In this document: positions 51,203 through 59,202 of the stretch, piece by piece
How positions within the stretch are numbered: position 1 is the stretch's first letter
How the letters are laid out: each line of letters begins with the position of its first letter
NCBI GenBank assembly: GCA_000620185.1
Contig: JHVO01000005.1
Span: 372,001-436,000 of the forward strand
DNA from: Geodermatophilaceae bacterium URHB0062
Lineage (GTDB): Bacteria > Actinomycetota > Actinomycetes > Mycobacteriales > Geodermatophilaceae
DNA: 64,000 nt
Direction of reading: 5' to 3'
Notes under the pieces: generated by a model
What the model was told of the DNA's origin: nothing
The model's database searches: none
The model's input: only the letters and a program-made list of their open reading frames with translations
Program-made: the position numbers and the translations under genes

Positions 51203-51382
51203 ATGGAAAGCTTCATGAGAGGGCCCATGCCGATGAGCTCGGAGGAGATCGCAGCCGCCAGATCAGGCGACTTGCCGGAACGCTTCCGTGAAGAACTCAT
51301 GCACCCCGTACGCCTGACTGGCGAAGACATTCGATCCGCGAGAGAAGGGAACATGCCGACTTCTCGCCAGGGCACCCCTTAG
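51203..51382 (+). CDS. Small hypothetical helical protein
   Basis: A 59-residue protein, ATG 51203 behind GAGGGGGTTCAGTG, 12 bases after the previous stop. It contains an internal repeat of about 12 residues: 'SSEEIAAARSGDLPER' and 'TGEDIRSAREGNMPTS', i.e. [ST]-x-E-[ED]-I-x-x-A-R-x-G-[DN]-[LM]-P. This looks like a short tandem helical motif, similar in style to linear binding motifs. Function unknown. A GTG one codon upstream is an alternative start. Confidence 0.6.
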   Translation: MESFMRGPMPMSSEEIAAARSGDLPERFREELMHPVRLTGEDIRSAREGNMPTSRQGTP

Positions 51383-51396
51383 TTCCAGCTCTGCGT

Positions 51397-52179
51397 TCAG
51401 AGAGGCGTGACGTAGGCGCCGGAGATGCCGCCGTCGACCAGGAACTCCGAGGCAGTGATGAACGACGAGTCGTCCGAGGCCAGGAAGGCGACTGCCGCGG
51501 CGATCTCCTGAGGCTCGGCGAACCGACCCAGCGGGATGTGCACCAGGCGTCGGGCGGCCCGCTCCGGGTCCTTGGCGAACAGCTCCTGCAGCAGGGGAGT
51601 GTTCACCGGCCCGGGGGAGAGCGCGTTGACGCGGATCCCCTCGCGGGCGAACTGCACGCCGAGCTCGCGCGACATCGCCAGCACGCCGCCCTTGGAGGCG
51701 GTGTAGGAGATCTGCGACGTCGCCGCGCCCATGCGGGCCACGAACGAGGCCGTGTTGATGATCGAGCCGCGCCCGCGCGCCTGCATGTGCGGGATAGCAG
51801 CCTTGCAGCACAGGTACACCGAGGTCAGGTTCACCTCCTGCACGCGGCGCCACGCGTCCAGCCCGGTGACCAGGATCGAGTCGTCGTCCGGCGGGGAGAT
51901 GCCGGCGTTGTTGAAGGCGACGTCCAGGCCGCCGTAGGTCTCGACTGCAGTGGCGAACAGTGCGTCCACCTGCTCGGGCGAGGTGACGTCGACCTGCACG
52001 AACAGGCCGCCGACCTCCTCGGCCGCGGCCTTGCCGCTGTCGGGGGAGACGTCGCCGATGACGACGTTCGCCCCCTCCGACGCGAACCTGCGCGCGGTGG
52101 CCAGCCCGATGCCACTGGCACCGCCGGTCACGACCGCCACCCGGTCGACCAACCGGCGGACGACTGCCTGCTCGCTCAC
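51397..52179 (-). CDS. SDR-family oxidoreductase
   Basis: A 260-residue classical short-chain dehydrogenase. 'AVVTGGASGIGLATARRFASEG' region gives the T-G-x3-G-x-G site, 'AFNNAGISPP' the NNAG, catalytic Ser-Tyr-x3-Lys are in 'ISYTASKGGVLAMSRELG', and 'INTASFVARMG' carries the Ser region. GTG 52179 overlaps the aldehyde dehydrogenase stop by 4 bases. It is last in a five-gene operon; the same position is held by Rv2857c beside aldC in Mycobacterium. Probably reduces or oxidises an intermediate of amine degradation. Confidence 0.94.
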   Translation of the reverse strand: MSEQAVVRRLVDRVAVVTGGASGIGLATARRFASEGANVVIGDVSPDSGKAAAEEVGGLFVQVDVTSPEQVDALFATAVETYGGLDVAFNNAGISPPDDDSILVTGLDAWRRVQEVNLTSVYLCCKAAIPHMQARGRGSIINTASFVARMGAATSQISYTASKGGVLAMSRELGVQFAREGIRVNALSPGPVNTPLLQELFAKDPERAARRLVHIPLGRFAEPQEIAAAVAFLASDDSSFITASEFLVDGGISGAYVTPL

Positions 52180-53555
52180 GATTCCCCTTCGGTGGACAGG
52201 AACACGTTCTTCTCGTCGGTGAACGCGTGCAGCGCGTCAGGCCCCAGCTCGCGTCCCAGTCCGGACTGCTTGAAACCCCCGAACGGCGTCGAGTAGCGCA
52301 CCGATGAGTTGCTGTTCACCGAGAGGTTGCCGGCCTCGATGCCGCGGGAGACCCGCAGCGCCCGGCCCAGGTCGCGGGTCCAGATCGAGCCGGACAGGCC
52401 GTACTCGCCCTCGTTGGCGATCCGGACGGCGTCGTCCTCGTCGTCGAAGGGGACGACGGCGACGACCGGGCCGAAGATCTCCTCGGTCACCGCGCGGTCC
52501 CGCGGGTCCACGGGCGCGAGCACGGTCGGCGGGAACCAGAAACCGGGGCCGTCGGGCGCACTCCCGCGGAACGCCACCGGCGCGTCGTCCGGCACGTACG
52601 AGGCGACCCGGTCCCACTGCCCGCGGCTGATCAGCGGGCCCATCTCCGCCGTCTCGAGCGCCGGGTCCTCCACGCGGAGCGCCTGCACGGCCGGCTCCAG
52701 CAGCGCCATGAACCGGTCGTAGGCCGAGCGCTGCACCAGGATCCGCGACCGGGCGCAGCAGTCCTGCCCGGCGTTGTCGAAGACGGCGTAGGGCGCACCG
52801 GCCGCGGCCCGCTCCAGGTCGGCGTCGGCGAAGACGACGTTGGCGCTCTTGCCGCCGAGCTCGAGGGTGACCCGCTTGACCCGCTCGGCGCAGCCGGCCA
52901 TCACGCCCTTGCCGACGGCGGTCGAGCCGGTGAACACGATCTTGCGCACGTCCGGGTGGTCGACGAGGCGCTGACCCACGACCGACCCCTTGCCCGGCAG
53001 GACGGTGAACACGTCCTCGGGCAGCCCCGCCTTCAGGGCCAGCTCGCCCAGCCGCATCGCTGTCATGGGGGTGAGCTCGGCGGGCTTGAGGACGACGGTG
53101 TTGCCGGCGGCGAGGGCCGGTGCGAACGCCCAGCCCGCGATCGGCATCGGGAAGTTCCACGGCACGATGACGCCGACGACGCCCAGCGGCTCGTGGAACG
53201 TGATGTCCACCCCGCCGGCGACCGGGATCTGCTTGCCGATCAGCCGCTCCGGTGCCGCGCTGTAGTAGGTGAGGACGTCGCGGACGTTGCCCGCCTCCCA
53301 GCGCGCGTTGCCGATCGTGTGGCCGGCGTTGCGCACCTCCAGCTGCGCGAGCTCCTCGACGTGCTCGCCGACCACGTCGGCGAACCGGCGCAGCAGCCGG
53401 CCCCGGTCGGCGGGGGAGACCCGCCGCCACGTCTCGAAGGCACGCCGCGCCCGCGCGACCGCCGCGTCGGTCTCCTCCGCGTCCGCGAGCGGGACGGTGG
53501 TGACGATCTCCTCGGTGGCGGGGTTGACGACGTCGTGGGACATCGCACTGCTCAC
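52176..53555 (-). CDS. NAD-dependent aldehyde dehydrogenase (PuuC/AldC-like)
   Basis: A 459-residue aldehyde dehydrogenase. 'VIVPWNFPMPIAGWAFAPAL' region, 'FTGSTAVGKGVM', catalytic Glu in 'VTLELGGKSANVVFADAD', catalytic Cys in 'VFDNAGQDCCARSRILV', and 'EEIFGPVVAVVPFDDEDD'. The N-A-G-Q-D-C-C form is typical of gamma-glutamyl-aminobutyraldehyde and related dehydrogenases. GTG 53555 overlaps the stop of the glutamine-synthetase-like gene; ATG 53543 is an alternative 4 codons later. It would oxidise the aldehyde formed from a gamma-glutamylated polyamine. Confidence 0.94.
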   Translation of the reverse strand: MSSAMSHDVVNPATEEIVTTVPLADAEETDAAVARARRAFETWRRVSPADRGRLLRRFADVVGEHVEELAQLEVRNAGHTIGNARWEAGNVRDVLTYYSAAPERLIGKQIPVAGGVDITFHEPLGVVGVIVPWNFPMPIAGWAFAPALAAGNTVVLKPAELTPMTAMRLGELALKAGLPEDVFTVLPGKGSVVGQRLVDHPDVRKIVFTGSTAVGKGVMAGCAERVKRVTLELGGKSANVVFADADLERAAAGAPYAVFDNAGQDCCARSRILVQRSAYDRFMALLEPAVQALRVEDPALETAEMGPLISRGQWDRVASYVPDDAPVAFRGSAPDGPGFWFPPTVLAPVDPRDRAVTEEIFGPVVAVVPFDDEDDAVRIANEGEYGLSGSIWTRDLGRALRVSRGIEAGNLSVNSNSSVRYSTPFGGFKQSGLGRELGPDALHAFTDEKNVFLSTEGES

Positions 53556-54916
53556 AGCCGTTCGAACCCCCGGAACCTCTCCCAGTCGGTGACCGCACGC
53601 CCGAAGGCCGCCAGCTCGACGGCGGCCATGTTGGCGTAGTGGTCGACCACGTCGTCGCCGAAGATACGGCGCGCGAAATCGCTGCCCACCCAGAGGTCCC
53701 GTGCCTCGGCGAGGCTGGTGGGCACGTGCTCGGCGTCGGGGTCGTCGTAGGCGTTGCCCTCGAACGCCGGCTCCAGCTCGAGCTGCTCCTCGATGCCGGC
53801 CAGCCCGGCCGCGACGACGGCCGCCGTCGCCAGGTAGGGGTTCACGTCCCCGCCGGGGATCCGGTTCTCCAGGCGCAGCGACGAGCCGTGGCCCACCAGG
53901 CGGAAGGCGCACGTCCGGTTGTCCCGCCCCCACCGCAGTGCGGTCGGCGCGAACGACCCCTCGACGAACCGCTTGTAGGAGTTGATGTTCGGCGCCAGCA
54001 ACAGGGTCAGCTCGCGCATGTACCGCAGCTGCCCAGCCACGAACGACCGTCCGACGTCGGACAGCCCGTCCCCGTCGGCCAGCACCGTCGCACCGTCGAT
54101 GCCGCGGAAGCTGCAGTGGATGTGGCACGAGTTGCCCTCGCGAGCGTCGAACTTCGCCATGAACGTCAGTGCCATGCCCGCCTGGGCGGCGATCTCCTTG
54201 GCGCCGTTCTTGTAGATCACGTGCCCGTCGCAGGTCCGGCGCGCCTCGTCGTAGAGGAAGGCGATCTCGTGCTGGCCGAGGTTGCACTCGCCCTTCGCCG
54301 ACTCGACGGTCAGCCCGGCGCCCGTCATGTCGTTGCGGATCCGGCGCAGCAGCGGCTCGATGCGGGCGGTGCCGAGCACGGAGTAGTCGACGTTGTACTG
54401 GTTGGCCGGGGTGAGGTGGCGGTAGCCGGCGTCCCAGGCCTGCTCGTAGGTGTCGCGGAAGACGATGAACTCCAGTTCGGTGCCGACGAAGGCGCGCATC
54501 CCGGCCTCGGCCAGCCGTGCCGTCTGGCGGGTCAACACCTGGCGCGGCGAGGCGACCACGGGACTGCCGTCCTCCCACCGGAGGTCGGCCAGCACCATCG
54601 CGGTGCCGGGATTCCAGGGCACCGGCCGCAGGGTCGACACGTCGGGCTGCATCACGAAGTCGCCGTAGCCGGTCGACCACGACGACATCGCGTAGCCCTC
54701 GACGGTGTTCATGTCGACGTCGACGGCGAGCAGGTAGTTGCACCCCTCGGTGGCGTGCTCCAGGACGACGTCCAGGAAGTACCGCGCGTGCAGCCGCTTG
54801 CCCTGGAGCCGGCCCTGCATGTCGGTGAACGCGACGAGGACGGTGTCCACGTCCCCGTGCGCCACCTGACGGCGCAGGTCCTCGACGGAGAGCAGCGGAT
54901 GGCCGGCGTCAGGCAA
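53552..54916 (-). CDS. Glutamine synthetase-like gamma-glutamyl(poly)amine ligase
   Basis: A 454-residue GS-family protein (GlnA4/PuuA group). The beta-grasp N-terminus has 'DTVLVAFTDMQGRLQGKRL'. The catalytic barrel has 'FVGTELEFIVFRD', 'SAKGECNLGQHEIAF', 'MAKFDAREGNSCHIHCSF', 'APNINSYKRFV' and 'RLENRIPGGDVNPYL'. It lacks the adenylylation-loop Tyr region of GlnA1, as expected for amine-specific ligases. The start is TTG 54916, 8 bases inside the permease gene and behind GCTGGAGAGCC. It would gamma-glutamylate putrescine, GABA precursors or ethanolamine. Confidence 0.92.
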   Translation of the reverse strand: MPDAGHPLLSVEDLRRQVAHGDVDTVLVAFTDMQGRLQGKRLHARYFLDVVLEHATEGCNYLLAVDVDMNTVEGYAMSSWSTGYGDFVMQPDVSTLRPVPWNPGTAMVLADLRWEDGSPVVASPRQVLTRQTARLAEAGMRAFVGTELEFIVFRDTYEQAWDAGYRHLTPANQYNVDYSVLGTARIEPLLRRIRNDMTGAGLTVESAKGECNLGQHEIAFLYDEARRTCDGHVIYKNGAKEIAAQAGMALTFMAKFDAREGNSCHIHCSFRGIDGATVLADGDGLSDVGRSFVAGQLRYMRELTLLLAPNINSYKRFVEGSFAPTALRWGRDNRTCAFRLVGHGSSLRLENRIPGGDVNPYLATAAVVAAGLAGIEEQLELEPAFEGNAYDDPDAEHVPTSLAEARDLWVGSDFARRIFGDDVVDHYANMAAVELAAFGRAVTDWERFRGFERL

Positions 54917-56471
54917 GGCTCTCCAGCTCCCGCTCGGCGGCGGCCAGCTCCTCCGGGCTGCCCTGCACCTTGGGCCCGGTGAACCAGTTCTTCGCCGAGA
55001 CGAGCCACCAGATGCCGGCGAACCCGAGGACGACGAGCACGGCGATGGGCGTGTAGTTGAAGTTCTCGGCGCTGATCGGGCTGGCCGTCGGCAGCATGAA
55101 CAGGATCGTGATGAAGACGACCCAGACGACGGCGATCGTGCCGATCGGGCGGCTCCACCGGCCGAGGTTCCACGGCCCGGGCTCGAACGCGTCGCCCTGC
55201 CGCAGCCGCAGGAACGTCGGCAGCACGTAGGCGACGTAGAGCCCGATGACGGCGATGGATGTGACGGCCGCGTACGCCGTCGCGTTCCACAGGTAGGGGA
55301 GCCCCAGGACGAACGCGCCGCCGGCGGCCAGCCAGATGGCGCGGGTGGGCGTCCGGGTGCGCGGGTTGATGTGGTGCCACACGCGCGAGGCCGGGAGGGC
55401 GCCGTCGCGGGAGAACGCGAAGATCATCCGCGAGTTCGCCGTCACCGAGGCCATGCCGCAGAACAGCTGCGCGCCGATCGCGATGAGGAGCAGCAGCTTG
55501 CCCCCGGTGTCGCCGACGGCGTCGATGAAGATCTGCGCCGGCGGCACGGCGGTCGGCGTGTTGATCGCGCTGTCGTAGCTCTGGATCGCGAAGGTCAGCC
55601 CGACCAGCAGGATCCAGCCGGCGACGACGGAAACCACGATCGACATGACGATGCCGCGGGGACCGCTGCGGGCGGCGTCGTGGGTCTCCTCGGTCATGTG
55701 GGCGGAGGCGTCGTACCCGGTCAGCGTGTACTGGGCGAGCAGCAGGCCGAGCAGGGCGACGTAGAGGCTGGACTGCCAGCCGGTGTTGTTGACGAACTCG
55801 GTGAACACGAAGGACGCCGACTGGTGGTGGTCGGGCACGAAGGCGAGCACGAGCACGATCACCGCGACGCCGATCACGTGCCACCACACGCTGACGTCGT
55901 TGAGCCGCGCGACCACCCGGACGCCGAACTGGTTGAGCGCGCCGTGCAGCAGCAGGATCAGCCCGAACAGCAGGATCGTGTGCCACGGCCGCGCGTCGAA
56001 GCCGAACTGCAGGTCGAGGAAGGCGTTGAGGAAGAAGGCGGCGCCGAAGTCGATGCCGGCCGTGACCGCCACCTGCCCGAGGAAGTTGAACCAGCCGGTG
56101 AACCACGACCAGGCCGCGGCGTTCTTCTTCGCCAGCTTCGCCGCCCAGTAGTAGAGCCCGCCGGCGGTCGGGAAGCTCGAGCAGACCTCGGCCATCGCCA
56201 GGCCCACGAACAGGGTCATCAGCCCGACGAACGGCCAGCCCCACACGATGACGACGGGGCCGCCGGTGTTCAGCCCGAAGCCGTACAGCGTCAGGCAGCC
56301 GGACAGGATCGAGATGATCGTGAAGGAGACGGCGAAGTTGGAGAAGCCGGACATGTGGCGGGCCAGCTCCTGGGCGTAGCCCAGCTGGTGCAGGCGGAGC
56401 GTGTCCGCGTCGTGGCCGGGCCGGGCGGGGTCGGCCTCGTCGGCGCGGGTTCCGGGTTCGCCAGTGCTCAT
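54909..56471 (-). CDS. APC-superfamily amino acid/polyamine permease
   Basis: A 520-residue permease with 12 predicted helices and a hydrophilic N-terminus. 'ELARHMSGFSNFAVSFTIISIL' region and 'SSFPTAGGLYYWAAKLAK' are hallmarks of the amino acid/choline transporter (ACT) branch that includes GABA permeases. 'LTGYDASAHMTEETHDAARSGP' is the conserved helix 6-7 region. ATG 56471. It is 109 bases after the amidotransferase gene, and the GS-like gene starts inside its end. It probably imports the amine used by the operon. Confidence 0.94.
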   Translation of the reverse strand: MSTGEPGTRADEADPARPGHDADTLRLHQLGYAQELARHMSGFSNFAVSFTIISILSGCLTLYGFGLNTGGPVVIVWGWPFVGLMTLFVGLAMAEVCSSFPTAGGLYYWAAKLAKKNAAAWSWFTGWFNFLGQVAVTAGIDFGAAFFLNAFLDLQFGFDARPWHTILLFGLILLLHGALNQFGVRVVARLNDVSVWWHVIGVAVIVLVLAFVPDHHQSASFVFTEFVNNTGWQSSLYVALLGLLLAQYTLTGYDASAHMTEETHDAARSGPRGIVMSIVVSVVAGWILLVGLTFAIQSYDSAINTPTAVPPAQIFIDAVGDTGGKLLLLIAIGAQLFCGMASVTANSRMIFAFSRDGALPASRVWHHINPRTRTPTRAIWLAAGGAFVLGLPYLWNATAYAAVTSIAVIGLYVAYVLPTFLRLRQGDAFEPGPWNLGRWSRPIGTIAVVWVVFITILFMLPTASPISAENFNYTPIAVLVVLGFAGIWWLVSAKNWFTGPKVQGSPEELAAAERELESLA

Positions 56472-56580
56472 GCGCGTCCTGCTTCCGGGCAGCTCGCCGG
56501 TCCGGCCGGCGATGAGGACCGGACCCTAGGGCGGCGGAATCGTCGTCGGCAAGAGCCTGAAGCGGCAGTTCACCCGCCCG

Positions 56581-57267
56581 TTACCGCGCCGCGGCGACCT
56601 GCGCGGCGAACAGCCTCCGGTCCGTGGTCTCCTCCGGATGCCACTGCACGGCGAGGCAGAACCTCCGGTCGGCGGCCTCGACCGCCTCGACGACGCCGTC
56701 CTCCGCCCAGGCGGAGGGGGTCAGGTCCTCGGCGATCCGGTCGAGCGCCTGATGGTGGTGGCACGCCACGGTCGCCGTGGCCCCGAGCAGGCGGTGCAGT
56801 TCGGTGTCGGGCTCGGTGCGCACCTCGCGTTGCTGGTAGAGCCCGGCGCCCGGGTCGTGGACCCCGGTGCTCTCCAGCTCGGGCAGGTGCTGCACCAGGG
56901 TTCCGCCGAGCGCGACGTTGAGCAGTTGCATGCCGCGGCAGATGCCGAGCACCGGCAGGTCTCGGTCGAGGGCGGCCTGGAGGACGGCGAGCTCGCTCTC
57001 GTCCCGCTCCGGGCGGACGACGGTGGTGTGCGGCCCGGGTCGCGCGCCGTACCGCGCCGGGTCGACGTCCGCGCCGCCGGCCACGACGAGGCCGTCGAGC
57101 CGCGCGACCAGATCGGCGCTCACCGCCCCGGTGGGGAGCAGCACCGGCTCGCCCCCGGCGTCGGCGACGGCGTCGGCGTAGGCGGCCGGCAGCAGCACCG
57201 CGGGCACGTGCCAGGTGCCCCACTGCGCGAGCTCGCGGTAGGTGGTGATGCCGATCAACGGGCGCAT
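56581..57267 (-). CDS. Gamma-glutamyl-GABA hydrolase-like class I amidotransferase (PuuD-like)
   Basis: A 228-residue class I glutamine amidotransferase-fold hydrolase. The nucleophile Cys is in 'LPVLGICRGMQLLNVALGG', and the His-x-Glu in 'AVQWHPEETTDRRLF'. 'LDGLVVAGGADVDPARYG' is a family block. It would release GABA from gamma-glutamyl-GABA. ATG 57267 follows GGAGAGGAGCGGGTC and is preferred over an upstream frame start. First gene of the operon; diverges from the FAD oxidoreductase gene with 100 bases between. Confidence 0.93.
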   Translation of the reverse strand: MRPLIGITTYRELAQWGTWHVPAVLLPAAYADAVADAGGEPVLLPTGAVSADLVARLDGLVVAGGADVDPARYGARPGPHTTVVRPERDESELAVLQAALDRDLPVLGICRGMQLLNVALGGTLVQHLPELESTGVHDPGAGLYQQREVRTEPDTELHRLLGATATVACHHHQALDRIAEDLTPSAWAEDGVVEAVEAADRRFCLAVQWHPEETTDRRLFAAQVAAAR

Positions 57268-57367
57268 GACCCGCTCCTCTCCGCCGGGGGCGCGGACACG
57301 GTCGTCGTCCACTCCAGTATCCGGCCGCCGTCGCGCGGACTCCTCCGGGAAACCGAGGGAGGAACCA

Positions 57368-58759
57368 ATGCCAGCACGGACCGATCACGCCGTCGTCGTC
57401 GGAGCCAGCATGGGCGGGCTGGTGGCCGCGCGGGTGCTCAGTGAGGTCTTCGACCGGGTCACGATCGTCGAGCGTGACGTCCTGGACGACTCCGCGAACC
57501 CGCGGCGCGGGGTACCGCAGGGCCGTCACGCCCACGGCCTGCTCGCCCGGGGCCGCGAGGTCCTCGAGGAGTTCTTCCCCGGCCTCACCGAGGAACTCGT
57601 CGGCCGCGGCGCCGGCCGCATCGACCTCCAGGCGCAGTTCCGCTGGATCAACGGCGGCCGGCAGATGCACCGGGCGGACACGGGGCTGGTCGGGCTGGGC
57701 GTCAGCCGGCCGCTGCTCGAGTCGCGCGTGCGGGCGCGGGTGCGGGCGCTGCCGAACGTGACCCTCCTCGACGGTTGCGACGCCACGGGGCTGACCGCGA
57801 CCGCCGACAGCAGCCGCGTGACCGGCCTCCGTGTCCTGCGCCGGACGGACGACGACGGCGCGGACGAGGTCCTCGACGCGGACCTAGTGGTCGACGCCAG
57901 CGGCCGGGGGAGCCGTGGCCCCCAGTGGCTCGAGTCGCTCGGCTACCCGGCACCCCAGGTCGAGCAGGTGCAGATCGGCCTCGCCTACGCCTCGCGCTCC
58001 TACCGCCGCGACCCGCACGGGCCCGCCGGCGCGGCCGTCGGCGCGACGATCGCCAACCGGCGTGGTGGCGTGATCCTCAGCCAGGAGGGCGATCGGTGGA
58101 TCGTCTCGATCGGGGGCATCCTCGGGGACGCCGCACCGCTGGACCACGAGGGCTTCACCGCCTTCGCCGCGACCCTGCCCTCCCCGGCCATCCACGAGGT
58201 GATCCGGGACGCCGAGCCGCTCACGGACGCCGTGCGCTTCCGCTACCCGGCCAGCTCGCGCCGCCGCTACGAGCGGATGTCGCGCTTCCCGGCGGGCTAT
58301 CTGGCCTTCGGCGACTCCATCTGCAGCTTCAACCCCACCTACGGGCAGGGCATGACCGTCGCCGCGCTCGAGGGGACCGTGCTGCGGACCTGCCTCGCCG
58401 ACGGCACGGCCGACCTGGGGCGGCGGTTCTTCCGCGGCGCGGCACGGATCGTCGACATCCCGTGGGACATCTCGGTGGGCGCCGACCTCCGGTTCCCGGA
58501 CGTCGAGGGGCAGCGGACGGCGAAGGCGCGGATGGTCAACCGGTACCTGGAGCGGGTGCACCGCGCCGCCGAGACCGACCCGAGTGTCGGCCGCGCCTTC
58601 CTCCGGGTGGTCAACATGATCGACCGGCCCGAGCGGCTGATGGCGCCGCGGACCGCCCTGCGCGTCCTGCGCGGCAGCCGTCGACCGGCCCACCAGCGCT
58701 TCGGGGTCTCCTGGGTCGCCCGGCGGCTGATCGTGGGCGCGGCCGCACCGGCGGACTGA
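57368..58759 (+). CDS. FAD-dependent oxidoreductase (monooxygenase-like)
   Basis: A 463-residue flavoprotein. 'DHAVVVGASMGGLVAARVLSE' is the FAD Rossmann motif, 'ADLVVDASGRGSRGPQWLE' the D-G-type second motif variant, and 'YLAFGDSICSFNPTYGQGMT' the G-D motif that contacts the ribose and pyrophosphate. The set resembles geranylgeranyl-reductase/aromatic hydroxylase relatives common as 'FAD-dependent monooxygenase' in actinomycetes. ATG 57368 follows GAGGGAGGAACC. The EthD-like gene is 91 bases downstream. Substrate unknown. Confidence 0.9.
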   Translation: MPARTDHAVVVGASMGGLVAARVLSEVFDRVTIVERDVLDDSANPRRGVPQGRHAHGLLARGREVLEEFFPGLTEELVGRGAGRIDLQAQFRWINGGRQMHRADTGLVGLGVSRPLLESRVRARVRALPNVTLLDGCDATGLTATADSSRVTGLRVLRRTDDDGADEVLDADLVVDASGRGSRGPQWLESLGYPAPQVEQVQIGLAYASRSYRRDPHGPAGAAVGATIANRRGGVILSQEGDRWIVSIGGILGDAAPLDHEGFTAFAATLPSPAIHEVIRDAEPLTDAVRFRYPASSRRRYERMSRFPAGYLAFGDSICSFNPTYGQGMTVAALEGTVLRTCLADGTADLGRRFFRGAARIVDIPWDISVGADLRFPDVEGQRTAKARMVNRYLERVHRAAETDPSVGRAFLRVVNMIDRPERLMAPRTALRVLRGSRRPAHQRFGVSWVARRLIVGAAAPAD

Positions 58760-58850
58760 GCGTCGCGGTCGCCGGCGGCGCCGTCCTCGCGGGCGGTGTC
58801 CGCCGGCTGCGCCGTCCGGAGGAGTGCCCGGAGGAGTAGGAAAGGCGACC

Positions 58851-59180
58851 ATGACCGTCAGCTACTTCGCCCTGTACCGGACCCCCGACGACCCGGCCGA
58901 CTTCGAGGAGCACTACTTCGGCACCCACGTGCCGCTGATCGAGAAGACGCCGGGCCTGGTGGCGAACCGGGTGCACCGCGTGACCCGGCAGTTCGTCGGC
59001 GAGCCCTCCTACCACCTGCTCGCCGAGCTGGTGTTCGAGTCGCCGGAGGCGATGAAGGCGGCGTTCAAGACGCCGGAGTGGGCCGCCGGTGGCAAGGACC
59101 TCGCCTCCTGGGGAGGCATGGACCTGGTCACCATGTTCTCGGCCGAGCCGCACCCGCGGGCCGACAGCACCGACGGCTGA
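58851..59180 (+). CDS. EthD-domain protein
   Basis: A 109-residue dimeric alpha/beta-barrel protein: 'FALYRTPDDPADFEEHYFGTHVPLIEKTPG' region is the EthD signature (only part needed: 'FEEHYFGTHVPLIEKTPG'), then 'HLLAELVFESPEAMKAAF'. EthD was named from ethyl-tert-butyl ether degradation; many members act in polyketide or aromatic metabolism. ATG 58851 follows GGAAAGGCGACC; upstream in-frame GTG 58824 is less likely. It may cooperate with the preceding flavoprotein. Confidence 0.85.
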   Translation: MTVSYFALYRTPDDPADFEEHYFGTHVPLIEKTPGLVANRVHRVTRQFVGEPSYHLLAELVFESPEAMKAAFKTPEWAAGGKDLASWGGMDLVTMFSAEPHPRADSTDG

Positions 59181-59202
59181 CGTCCGGCCGTCCGAGCCCG
59201 CG

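Noticed and set aside
49409-51396. Insertion sequence or integrated phage
   Set aside because: Composition and small genes suggest foreign DNA, but no transposase, integrase, terminal inverted repeat or tRNA attachment site can be seen.
53639-54982. 447-codon plus-strand frame antisense to the GS-like gene
   Set aside because: Lies wholly opposite a conserved enzyme and has no family similarity.
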